Origin: JANLQX01 sp043775075
GTDB lineage: Bacteria > Actinomycetota > Acidimicrobiia > Acidimicrobiales > JANYDT01
NCBI GenBank assembly: GCA_043775075.1
Contig: JAYVSS010000181.1
Span: 1 to 7,829 of the forward strand
Reading direction: 5' to 3'
DNA: 7,829 nucleotides
A model generated the notes under the pieces. The model was not told the DNA's origin. It ran no database searches and saw only the letters and a program-made list of their open reading frames with translations. Made by a program: the position numbers and the translations under genes. Shown here piece by piece: positions 1 to 6,558 of this stretch. Position 1 is the first letter of the stretch; every line of letters begins with the position of its first letter.

Positions 1-223
1 CATTGCCCCGAACGCCACCGAAGGCGGGCGGCTCAACGACATCATCGATCACTGGTGCGAGGTGGAGGGAACCGATCCAGCGTCGATTGAACGGACCGCC
101 CTCGTGCCCGCCACCGCCGACGTCAGTGAATGGGAAGCCAACGGCTTCTCTCACCTCATTGCCTTCAGCGCTCATCCGTTTGACATGACCGCCCTCGAAC
201 CGTTGCTGGCCCAGCGAAAGTAG
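1..223 (+). CDS. LLM-class (luciferase-like, probably F420-dependent) oxidoreductase, 3' end
   Basis: Only the last 73 codons are in the window, read from base 2 to the TAG at 221-223; the start lies to the left. The visible C-terminus has a helix with LNDIIDHWCEVEG, then DPASIERTALVP, then a segment resembling GFSHLIAFSAHPFD followed by LEPLL. This is the usual ending of luciferase-like TIM-barrel monooxygenases of the actinobacterial F420 type: a counting helix, then a beta strand of the form GF.HLI, then a short terminal helix. The catalytic and cofactor-binding parts are not visible, so cofactor and substrate are inferred from family habit only. The gene is convergent with the serine hydrolase, with only 4 bp between the two stop codons. 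A role outside the LLM family is possible but less likely. Confidence 0.72.
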   Translation, partial: IAPNATEGGRLNDIIDHWCEVEGTDPASIERTALVPATADVSEWEANGFSHLIAFSAHPFDMTALEPLLAQRK

Positions 224-227
224 GCGC

Positions 228-1403
228 TCAGAGCGCGTCGATCGTCGCCGTTGCCGCGTCGATGAGTCGTTGGGCCCGGAGATCACCGGCGAGGTTTGCC
301 GCCGCGCGATTCATCACGTAGGCAAATGCTAAGTCGCGTTCCTGCTGGGCAAACGCCACCGATCCGCCGGCTCCTGGATGCCCGTAGGACCCGGGCCCGG
401 CGAAGCCGGACACCGTGCCGCTCGTCATGAAGCCCATTCCAAACGTGGTCAGCGCAACCAGGCACAGATCACCTTCACCTTCAGGGGTGACGCATGTGCG
501 GGCCATGCTGCGGACTTCGTCGTGCATAAGTTGCACACCATCAATTGGGCCGAGAGTGGCGGCATAGATCTTGGCCAGGGAGCGGGCGTTGGAGATTCCA
601 TTGGCGGCGGGAATCTCGGCAGCATGGACATCACGACGATTGAACGATCCGTCGGGAAGGGCTCCCTCGAGGAACAGCGCCCGACCACCCCGGGTACCCG
701 GGCCCATGAACATTTGCAGCATCGCGGCGATTTCCGGGTCGTCAGCAGAATCCATGATCGCCTGACCGATGATCGGCGACACCCGAGCTTCGAGTGATTC
801 GGGCAAACCAATCCACAACTCGACGCCCAGCGGCGCCACGATTTCGTCGGCCACGAACTTCCCGGGAGTTCGGTGCAGAGGATCAACGCGACGAATCAGC
901 TCACCGGCCAAGAATCCATACGTCAGCGCGTGGTAACCATGACCCGTTCCAATCGGCCAGTCGGGCTTTGTTGCCGCCATGCGAGCCGTAATGGTGTCCC
1001 AATCGAGCGCTTCGGCCAACGTGAGAGGCCCGTCGACGCCAAAGAGCCCACACTGATGGCTAATCAGCTGGGCCACCGTGGCCTCGCCTTTCCCATGCTC
1101 GGCGAACTCCGGCCAGTGCGTCGCCACGAGATCGTCGTACCGAAGCAGACCACGCTCCACCAACATCGCCAGGGCGATGGCCACGATGCCCTTGGTCGTG
1201 GAGAACACCAACTGCAGGGTGGAGTCGTCATAGGGCGCTGTGAGCGTTTCGTCGAAGAAGCCCCCGCTCAGATCGACGACCTTCTCGCCCCGGTGATACA
1301 CGGTGACCCCGGCGCCAACGTCTTCGGTCTCGGCCAGGTTGTAGGCAAAGGCGGAGCGAACCGCTTCCCATCCAGGGGCGACGGTTCCGGTGATGTTGGT
1401 CAT
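228..1403 (-). CDS. beta-lactamase-fold serine hydrolase / esterase (EstB/LipE-like)
   Basis: A 391-residue protein of the beta-lactamase-related serine hydrolase family (class C beta-lactamase/DD-peptidase fold; many members are esterases). With the start chosen here, the nucleophile motif SxxK is STTK at residues 68-71, in the context VFSTTKGIVAIALAMLVERG. The conserved tyrosine is in GYHALTYG, about Y157. The third motif is GHPGAGGS near residue 342, replacing the KTG of true beta-lactamases, which points to esterase rather than beta-lactamase activity. No signal peptide is visible, so it is probably cytoplasmic. The ATG at 1401-1403 is preferred because MTNITGTVAPGWEAVRSAF is how this family normally begins, and because TACGGT lies exactly 7 nt upstream. 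In-frame starts at 1457 and 1553 would add unconserved sequence and run into the divergent amidase. The substrate is unknown. Confidence 0.88.
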   Translation of the reverse strand: MTNITGTVAPGWEAVRSAFAYNLAETEDVGAGVTVYHRGEKVVDLSGGFFDETLTAPYDDSTLQLVFSTTKGIVAIALAMLVERGLLRYDDLVATHWPEFAEHGKGEATVAQLISHQCGLFGVDGPLTLAEALDWDTITARMAATKPDWPIGTGHGYHALTYGFLAGELIRRVDPLHRTPGKFVADEIVAPLGVELWIGLPESLEARVSPIIGQAIMDSADDPEIAAMLQMFMGPGTRGGRALFLEGALPDGSFNRRDVHAAEIPAANGISNARSLAKIYAATLGPIDGVQLMHDEVRSMARTCVTPEGEGDLCLVALTTFGMGFMTSGTVSGFAGPGSYGHPGAGGSVAFAQQERDLAFAYVMNRAAANLAGDLRAQRLIDAATATIDAL

Positions 1404-1410
1404 ACCCCCG

Positions 1411-1416
1411 ACCGTA
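1411..1416 (-). promoter_or_regulatory. putative -10 box TACGGT for a leaderless serine hydrolase mRNA
   Basis: On the minus strand TACGGT fits the actinobacterial TANNNT -10 pattern and is followed by seven bases (CGGGGGT) and then the ATG. That spacing would put transcription initiation at or next to the A of the start codon. No convincing -35 is seen. The G-rich spacer could alternatively serve as a weak ribosome binding site. The same arrangement precedes yceH in this window. Confidence 0.4.
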
Positions 1417-1473
1417 AGCGAGGAAGCCCCCGATGCACCAGACGGCGCGTTGCTCATGTCGACGCCGACGTGT

Positions 1474-1477
1474 GAGG
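1474..1477 (+). promoter_or_regulatory. ribosome binding site GAGG that sets the amidase start
   Basis: GAGG ends 8 nt before a GTG at 1486-1488, which is good Shine-Dalgarno spacing. The other in-frame starts (1390, 1456, 1510) have no such sequence in front of them. This favours the GTG as the true start and gives an 82-bp divergent gap to the serine hydrolase. Confidence 0.5.
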
Positions 1478-1485
1478 CTGGGATC

Positions 1486-2655
1486 GTGTCCACCGATGCC
1501 ACCTGGATTATGAAGTTCGACGGACCGCACCGGGGAGTTCGGGTGGCGGTCAAGGACCTCCTCGATATCGTCGGTCAGCCAACCACGGCGGGGTGTGTGG
1601 CCGTTGCTCGCTGCGCCACGCCGGCGCTGAAGGACGCCCGTTGCCTCGAAGGTCTGCGGGCGGCGGTCGAGCGGGGCGAGGCGTCGATCGTGGGCAAGAC
1701 CAATCTGCACGAACTCGCCTTTGGGGCCGATGGAATCAACGAGGCGTTCGGCACCCCGCGCAATCCCCTGGACGCCGCCGTCATTCCGGGAGGGTCATCA
1801 AGCGGCAGCGCCGTCGCAGTGGCCAACAACGAGGCCGATGTTGGCATCGGGAGCGATACCGGCGGGTCTATCCGCATCCCCGCGGCATGCTGCGGCATCG
1901 TTGGCTTGAAGACCACGTGGGGTCGCATTCCGGTGGAGGGCTGCTGGCCGCTGGCGCCGTTTCTCGACACCATCGGTCCACTTGCGAGGTCGGTGGCCGA
2001 CACGGTGGTCGGTATGGATCTCCTTGAGCCGGGATTTACCACCGAAGTCGCCGACGCCAGCACGAAACTGCGCCGTCGTGTTGGTCGCATCGTGGACCAT
2101 TGGGTTGACGTGGACCCCGTGGTGTCCGCCTCGGTTGATACTCTTCTTGACCGTATGCGCGCTGAGCATGGCGTCGAAATCGTCGACGTGAAACTTCCCG
2201 GTTGGGCCGATGCCCACGCGGCGGGACTCACCGTCCTGCTGGCCGAGGCCTGGCGCAGCAACTGTCACCTACTCACTGGCGGCGGTGTCAGCGCCGAGGT
2301 AACTGAACGCCTCCATCTCGGCAAGTCCATTACCGACGCCGCTCTAACGAAGGCTCGCGGCCAACGCGCCGTCATCCTTACCGAGCTACGTACGCTTATG
2401 ACTGTCCGACGGCTCGACGCCCTGGCGATTCCAACGATGCCCACGCTTCCCCCGCGAATGTCCATCGCTAATGCTTCGTTGACGGCGCTCACCCGGCTGG
2501 CCAACATTGCCGGCTCTCCGGCGCTCTCGATTCCTGCCCCAATTCCGGAACAGCTTCGCCGCTCGGAGACAGCACACCTGGTGTCCTCGCTCCAGCTCAT
2601 CGGCCAACCCGGGAATGATGCAATCATATGCGCGCTCGCCATGTTGATGGAGTAG
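1486..2655 (+). CDS. amidase signature family hydrolase, N-terminally short
   Basis: A 389-residue amidase-signature enzyme, which hydrolyses C-N amide bonds with a Ser-cisSer-Lys triad. The lysine is K23 in VAVKDLLD. The Gly/Ser loop GGSSSGSAVAVA gives cis-Ser S104. The nucleophile is S128 in GSDTGGSIRIP. The 24-residue gap between the two serines matches GatA-type amidases. The C-terminal part, with SPALSIPAPIP and SLQLIGQPGNDA, is also typical. The catalytic Lys usually sits about 70-80 residues from the N-terminus, so the customary N-terminal helices are absent here, even if the open frame back to 1390 is used. The start is GTG, chosen for its GAGG ribosome binding site. All catalytic residues are present, so activity is plausible. 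The substrate cannot be deduced, and a GatA role in a tRNA amidotransferase is unlikely because no GatB/C neighbours are seen. It is convergent with the NadR-like gene. Confidence 0.88.
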   Translation: MSTDATWIMKFDGPHRGVRVAVKDLLDIVGQPTTAGCVAVARCATPALKDARCLEGLRAAVERGEASIVGKTNLHELAFGADGINEAFGTPRNPLDAAVIPGGSSSGSAVAVANNEADVGIGSDTGGSIRIPAACCGIVGLKTTWGRIPVEGCWPLAPFLDTIGPLARSVADTVVGMDLLEPGFTTEVADASTKLRRRVGRIVDHWVDVDPVVSASVDTLLDRMRAEHGVEIVDVKLPGWADAHAAGLTVLLAEAWRSNCHLLTGGGVSAEVTERLHLGKSITDAALTKARGQRAVILTELRTLMTVRRLDALAIPTMPTLPPRMSIANASLTALTRLANIAGSPALSIPAPIPEQLRRSETAHLVSSLQLIGQPGNDAIICALAMLME

Positions 2656-2674
2656 TTCAAGTTGCGCGACGTGT

Positions 2675-2689
2675 CGCATCCACGATGCG
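2675..2689. terminator. small perfect hairpin after the amidase gene
   Basis: CGCATC, loop CAC, GATGCG forms a 6-bp stem 20 bp beyond the amidase stop codon. Only two T residues follow on the plus strand, so as an intrinsic terminator it is weak. It sits in the 73-bp gap between two convergent genes, where a terminator is expected. Confidence 0.25.
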
Positions 2690-2714
2690 TTAAGTCCACC
2701 AGCCCAGTCCGCAA

Positions 2715-2732
2715 ATAGGTCGAGCGACCTAT
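2715..2732 (-). terminator. inverted repeat overlapping the stop codon of the NadR-like gene
   Basis: ATAGGTCG and CGACCTAT flank AG, giving a 7-8 bp stem that includes the TAG stop codon (2729-2731). Read on the minus strand the stem is followed by TT and then G, so the U-tract is very short. It may end transcription of the SDR-NadR unit or protect the mRNA end. Confidence 0.35.
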
Positions 2733-3637
2733 CGCAGGTGGTGCCTTGTGGGCGAGTACATCGCATGGGCAGTGAGCAGGCCGAGGCGGTTGATCTCGGC
2801 GTCAACACTCGCCATCCGTTCTTCCACCGTGCCCGACACCAGCACCCACGGCTCCATTCGCTCGCTCGTCAGAACCTCGACGAATCGTTCGTGCATCGCT
2901 GCGCGCGTCTCCGAGCCGAGCCGAATTTCGTCTTCCTCCCACGGAATGTCCGTATCACACAGGACGAACAGGTCATATGTGCGCATACGGCCTATGGCGT
3001 CAACCTCGGGTGACGCATTCCCTTGATACCGCTCGTGCCACAGCCCCGTCGTCATCGCATCGGTGTCGCAGAAGAACAATGGACCGGCGCCGATAGCGAA
3101 CTCGTCTTCGAGCCGCTGCTGTTCACGCGCGATAGCGACAAAGTCATCGGTGGTCCAGTGGTCGTTGGTACCCGCGTCCTTCTTGGCAATCGTGTAATCC
3201 CGTCCGTATTCACCGACCCCCGCGGTGTGGTGACGTGCGCTAAGCGCGCGTACGAGTGTGGTTTTACCGGTGGATTCTGCACCAACAACGCAGACGCGAA
3301 CCGTCAGCGCGCCTTGCACTATCGGGTGGAGCGACGCCCATCCATCGACCGGATCGAGGGCGGCAATCCGACCATCCCCGTCGGCGAACAACGGCCGGCC
3401 ACGAACCAACGCAGCAGAAGCGCTCGCCGGTTCGAGCACCACCAAACCGGGATGAATGTGCTCGAGCCATCGCCGACGGACCGAGGACGACAGCGGGGCA
3501 TCGCCAGTCCCGCCGGGGAACAAGACCAGCGACACCGGCCCATCGGCGAGGGCGGCGTCGAGTACCGCATGCTGGACCAGAACGGGCGGCGCGCACACTG
3601 CGGCGAACGCCGTGGGCAGACGACCTGCGCTCGGCAC
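2729..3637 (-). CDS. nadR: NadR-type ribosylnicotinamide kinase with vestigial NMN adenylyltransferase domain
   Basis: A 302-residue protein. Residues about 113-300 form a ribosylnicotinamide kinase domain, which would convert nicotinamide riboside plus ATP to NMN in NAD salvage. The P-loop is GAESTGKT at 119-126. EYGRDY at 143-148 and the FFCDTDAMTT segment at 188-197 match the riboside-binding region of NadR kinases. CDTDIPWEEDEIRLGS from 227 matches the lid. The first 110 or so residues look like a worn-down NadR adenylyltransferase domain: SSVRRRWLEHIHPGLVVLEP and the linker DPVDGW before the kinase resemble NadR. However, the HxGH nucleotidyltransferase motif is replaced by VLVQ near residues 19-22, and the ISxTxxR motif is absent. 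The domain is also shorter than the usual 170 or so residues. There is no N-terminal DNA-binding domain. The GTG start shares its G with the TAG stop of the SDR gene, implying coupled translation. Confidence 0.82.
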   Translation of the reverse strand: MPSAGRLPTAFAAVCAPPVLVQHAVLDAALADGPVSLVLFPGGTGDAPLSSSVRRRWLEHIHPGLVVLEPASASAALVRGRPLFADGDGRIAALDPVDGWASLHPIVQGALTVRVCVVGAESTGKTTLVRALSARHHTAGVGEYGRDYTIAKKDAGTNDHWTTDDFVAIAREQQRLEDEFAIGAGPLFFCDTDAMTTGLWHERYQGNASPEVDAIGRMRTYDLFVLCDTDIPWEEDEIRLGSETRAAMHERFVEVLTSERMEPWVLVSGTVEERMASVDAEINRLGLLTAHAMYSPTRHHLR

Positions 3638-4551
3638 TACGCCGGATTGCCGAGCATCGGCGTGGGGGCGACCGCCCGCGACAGCAGATCGTCGACAATC
3701 GGGCCCAGGGTGGACGGATCGAGGAAATCATCAGTCGGCTTCACAAATGGGCCGCGGCTCCATCCTTCGGCAATACCCAAGATTCCCGACGAAGCTTCGA
3801 ACACCCGTCCGGTGACGTGCTTGGCCTCGGGGGATGCCAACCACGTGACGATCGGTGACACCCAGTGCGGGCCACGAGCATCTCGCTCCTCTTCGGTAAG
3901 ATCGACGTTGCCACCGAGGCCCTCGGTCATGCGAGTTATCGCAATCGGCGCAACGGCGTTGACCGTCACGCCATACCGGGCGAGTTCACGCGAGGCAATG
4001 ATGGTGAACGACGCGATGCCCGCCTTGGCGGCGCCGTAGTTCGTCTGGCCGACGTTCCCATAAATGCCAGAAACCGACGACGTGTTGATGATGCGACCGT
4101 CGACCTCGCGACCCGCCTTGGACTCTTCGCGCCAATACGCCGCAGCATGTCGAGCGGGCGCAAACGTGCCTTTGAGATGCACGTCGATGACGGCATCCCA
4201 TTCGGCTTCAGTCATGTTCACCAACAACCGATCGCGCAGGATGCCCGCGTTGTTCACCAGGATGTCGAGGCGGCCAAACGCCTCCACGGCAGCGTCGATC
4301 ATCCGCTTCGCCCCATCGAAGGAACTCACGCTCTCGCCGTTGGCAATGGCCTCGCCGCCCATGGCCTTGATCTCGGCCACGACCTCTTGGGCGGGGGAAA
4401 GCGATCCGTCGCCACTGCCGTCGATCGTTCCTCCAAGGTCATTCACCACGATCTTGGCCCCCTGGTGAGCCAGCGCCAACGCGTGACAACGGCCAATGCC
4501 GCGCCCCGCTCCGGTAACGATCGCCACGCGTCCTTCATTGATTCGAGCCAT
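3637..4551 (-). CDS. SDR-family dehydrogenase, MFE-2/HSD17B4-like (3R)-hydroxyacyl-CoA type
   Basis: A 304-residue short-chain dehydrogenase. The nucleotide-binding motif is TGAGRGIG at 13-20, the structural motif NNAG is at 100-103, and the catalytic residues are S159 (in NTSSVSGIYG), Y172 and K176 (NYGAAKAG). The stretches KIVVNDLGG, RDRLLVNMTEAEWD and RHAAAYWREESKAG are hallmarks of the subgroup related to the dehydrogenase domain of peroxisomal multifunctional enzyme 2. That subgroup oxidises (3R)-hydroxyacyl-CoA or steroid-type substrates with NAD(H). Actinobacteria carry many paralogues, so the exact substrate is uncertain. The Asp after beta-2 (VVNDLGG) favours NAD over NADP. It is probably cytosolic. 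It is first in a two-gene unit with the NadR-like kinase. No strong ribosome binding site precedes the ATG, and the divergent yceH starts 66 bp away. Confidence 0.92.
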   Translation of the reverse strand: MARINEGRVAIVTGAGRGIGRCHALALAHQGAKIVVNDLGGTIDGSGDGSLSPAQEVVAEIKAMGGEAIANGESVSSFDGAKRMIDAAVEAFGRLDILVNNAGILRDRLLVNMTEAEWDAVIDVHLKGTFAPARHAAAYWREESKAGREVDGRIINTSSVSGIYGNVGQTNYGAAKAGIASFTIIASRELARYGVTVNAVAPIAITRMTEGLGGNVDLTEEERDARGPHWVSPIVTWLASPEAKHVTGRVFEASSGILGIAEGWSRGPFVKPTDDFLDPSTLGPIVDDLLSRAVAPTPMLGNPA

Positions 4552-4604
4552 GCGCCAAAGTCTCGCCGACCATCGCCACCCACCGCCAACCGTCGTCGAG
4601 GACC

Positions 4605-4610
4605 TAGGTT
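4605..4610 (+). promoter_or_regulatory. putative -10 box TAGGTT for a leaderless yceH mRNA
   Basis: TAGGTT fits TANNNT and is followed by CGGGGAC (7 nt) and then the ATG of yceH. The 13 bases before the ATG agree with those before the serine hydrolase at nine positions (TA, G, T and CGGGG). No clear -35 is seen. GGGG immediately before the ATG is too close to act as a normal ribosome binding site. Confidence 0.42.
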
Positions 4611-4617
4611 CGGGGAC

Positions 4618-5397
4618 ATGGAATTATCTGTGGCTGCGGTTCGGGTATTGGGTTGTTTGGTCGAGAAGCAGTTCACCACGCCGGAGCAGTATCCGATGTC
4701 CGTCAACGGCATCGTCACCGCATGCAATCAGTCAACCAATCGCCAACCGGTGATGCAGCTAAGCGAACGTGACGTGCATGGCGCGCTCGACGAACTCCGC
4801 ACCGAACATCGACTCGTTCGTATGATCCATGCTGGCGCCGGCAGCCGCGTGGATAAGTTCCGCCAGAGCCTCGATGAGCGCCTCGGACTCACACCCCCCG
4901 AAATGGTCGTCCTGGCCATGCTGGCGCTGCGCGGCCCACAGACCGTGGCTGAAGTGAAGGCTCGAACCGAACGCATGATCGATATGAGCACAGACCATAT
5001 CGAGCGAGTTGTCTCACGGCTCTGCGACCCCGCGCTTGGGGCCGACCCGGATGAGTTCACCGCCCGATCGACCGATGGCATGATGCGCACCGGACTTACC
5101 GGCGTCACCGCCGAAATTCCGGACGGTCACGCTCGTCCCTGGGCTTCGGCCCTCGTGGTCCGCCTCCCCCGCCAACCCGGCCAGAAAGAACCTCGGATCG
5201 CCCAGGTCTTGCAGGGGCTCACGGACATTGATGCTCTCGCCGCATCAGCAAACACCGGAACCACGGCGTCCAGCGCGGACGGCCTTCGCTCGAACAGCGC
5301 CGACCGGATCGCCGCTCTGGAGGCCCGGGTCGCTGCGCAGGAGTCGGCGCTCCTTGCCCTTTCGCAACGTTTCGACGAATTCCGTCAGCAGTTCTGA
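4618..5397 (+). CDS. yceH: YceH / DUF480 family protein
   Basis: A 259-residue member of the YceH (DUF480) family. The N-terminus VLGCLVEKQFTTPEQYPMSV continues into NGIVTACNQSTNRQPVM, a near-diagnostic match to the E. coli protein. The two winged-helix repeats cover about residues 1-85 and 90-165; the second begins LTPPEMVVLAMLALRGPQT. A beta segment with PGQKEPR near residues 181-187 follows, and the C-terminus is a heptad-like coil (RIAALEARVAAQESALLALS) as in E. coli. The fold suggests DNA or RNA binding or a scaffolding role, but the family's function is not established. The frame is open upstream to 3865, but only the ATG at 4618 matches the family start. It is divergent from the SDR and convergent with the NlpC/P60 gene, 24 bp away. 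Confidence 0.94.
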   Translation: MELSVAAVRVLGCLVEKQFTTPEQYPMSVNGIVTACNQSTNRQPVMQLSERDVHGALDELRTEHRLVRMIHAGAGSRVDKFRQSLDERLGLTPPEMVVLAMLALRGPQTVAEVKARTERMIDMSTDHIERVVSRLCDPALGADPDEFTARSTDGMMRTGLTGVTAEIPDGHARPWASALVVRLPRQPGQKEPRIAQVLQGLTDIDALAASANTGTTASSADGLRSNSADRIAALEARVAAQESALLALSQRFDEFRQQF

Positions 5398-5404
5398 GGT
5401 ATAC

Positions 5405-5427
5405 CTCTAGGCGTTCACGAACTAGAG
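5405..5427. terminator. inverted repeat between the convergent yceH and NlpC/P60 genes
   Basis: CTCTAG and CTAGAG form a 6-bp stem around an 11-nt loop, which itself can pair CG with CG around TTCA. It spans the 24-bp convergent gap and the TAG stop of the NlpC/P60 gene (5422-5424). No T-tract follows on either strand, so a terminator role is tentative. A 12-bp palindrome, GAGGTATACCTC at 5396-5407, overlaps the yceH stop just before it. Confidence 0.25.
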
Positions 5428-6558
5428 CGGGCTGACGAAGCTCACCCAGGACCTCGCCGCGGCTTTTTTGACTTCGACGGTCTTGCCGGTCTGCGGAGCG
5501 TCGACCACGGCCTCATTCACCCCGAGATACATCGAGACGTGGCCCGGGTGCCAGACAATGTCTCCCGGGAGGAGGTCGGCCGCGGCTTTACGGGCCAAGC
5601 CCTGGTATTGCAGCGTGCTGGTGCGGGGAATCTTCACGCCAGCCTCGGACCAGGCATAGCTGGTCAGGCCCGAGCAATCGAATCCGCCCGGCTGGTTTCC
5701 GGTGTAATGGTACCGGGTACCGACCTGAGCCATGGCCGTGAGGATGGCCTTCATCCGACGAGGATCGGTTCGAGACCACACCGCTTGGAGCGCCGCCGGG
5801 TCGGTTTTCGTTCGGGGGCCGACGACCTTGGCCAGGGCCGTCAACAGCGCTGCATAGCGATCGGATCCGACCGTCGGCAGGGCTGACAACACCGCTTGGG
5901 ACTCTTGGCTAACCGGCGCCACAATCGCCGTGCCGGTCACATATTCCGCCAGATCAGATGTGTTCATGATGACCGACGAACTCCCGGTACCCGATGGTGG
6001 TCGAGGGATGTTCGGGTCGACAGTTGGGGGAGTTACGGCGAACTGGATGACCGCGGTCGCCGGGGCCACGGCGACGACCGGGAGGGCCGCCGTTTGACCG
6101 GTTGCCGGCACCGAACCCGTGGCCGCGCCAGCAGGTATCACGAGCAGGGCGGCCGCGGCCAAGTCGGCCAGAGGATCCGAGAAACTGACCGCTTCCACGG
6201 GCGCAGCAACGACGGAATCGTCGGCGGGGACGGCGGTATCGGTGGGCTGGGTGCTGGCCGGGCTTTTCGCACCGAGAGCGGTTGTGGTGGTCACGCCGAC
6301 AACCGCGGCGGACTTTGCCTTCTTCGCTTTGACGATGGCTGTCGAGACGGAGGGCGCAGCCACCCGATAGGTCGCCGACACGACGGCCGCCGTCGGTTTG
6401 ACCGTGGGGAGGGGCTGGGCCACGACGGTGTTGGCCGGGGCGATGGTGTTGGCCGCAGTCACTTGCGCGTGCCCTGCAGACGGGAAGAGGGCGCTAGCGC
6501 CGAGCGCCGGAGCGCAGGCCGCCAGGAAACATACAGATCGGGTGGACCACGTGGGCAT
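5422..6558 (-). CDS. secreted NlpC/P60 family peptidoglycan endopeptidase
   Basis: A 378-residue exported wall hydrolase. The N-terminus (MPTWSTRSVCFLAACAPALG, then ASALF) is a signal peptide with a likely cleavage site after GHA, about residue 31. Residues 32 to about 225 are a low-complexity Ala/Val/Thr/Pro-rich region, probably a flexible wall-spanning linker. The C-terminal 110 residues are an NlpC/P60 cysteine peptidase domain. The catalytic Cys is C295 in FDCSGLTSYAW, the His is H340 in HPGHVSMYLG, and the third residue is probably D353 in VVDAPQTG, where RipA has Glu. Such enzymes cut D-Glu-mDAP-type stem peptides during cell separation. The ATG at 6556-6558 is chosen for the GGAGG just upstream and the signal peptide. 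A GTG five codons earlier would lie upstream of that ribosome binding site. Confidence 0.92.
   Translation of the reverse strand: MPTWSTRSVCFLAACAPALGASALFPSAGHAQVTAANTIAPANTVVAQPLPTVKPTAAVVSATYRVAAPSVSTAIVKAKKAKSAAVVGVTTTTALGAKSPASTQPTDTAVPADDSVVAAPVEAVSFSDPLADLAAAALLVIPAGAATGSVPATGQTAALPVVAVAPATAVIQFAVTPPTVDPNIPRPPSGTGSSSVIMNTSDLAEYVTGTAIVAPVSQESQAVLSALPTVGSDRYAALLTALAKVVGPRTKTDPAALQAVWSRTDPRRMKAILTAMAQVGTRYHYTGNQPGGFDCSGLTSYAWSEAGVKIPRTSTLQYQGLARKAAADLLPGDIVWHPGHVSMYLGVNEAVVDAPQTGKTVEVKKAAARSWVSFVSPL

Noticed and set aside
1390..1485. Amidase start at 1390 or 1456
   Set aside because: These would overlap or nearly overlap the divergent gene and have no ribosome binding site. The GTG at 1486 has GAGG at ideal spacing.
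1404..1553. Longer serine hydrolase starting at 1553 or 1457
   Set aside because: Both add residues not seen in the family and overlap the divergent amidase. The ATG at 1403 matches the family start and has a well-spaced TANNNT box.
3023..4039. Plus-strand open frame of 338 codons
   Set aside because: It lies antisense across the NadR-like and SDR genes, has an Arg/Pro/Gly-rich composition typical of shadow frames, and shows no family motif.
3865..4617. Open frame of about 250 codons upstream of and in frame with yceH, antisense to the SDR gene
   Set aside because: It is the GC-rich shadow of the well-supported SDR gene. The YceH family begins at the ATG at 4618, and the extra sequence resembles nothing.
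5396..5407. 12-bp palindrome GAGGTATACCTC at the yceH stop as an operator
   Set aside because: It lies at the 3' end of a gene between convergent genes, with no promoter nearby. A 4-bp stem with a TATA loop is too weak to call a terminator by itself.
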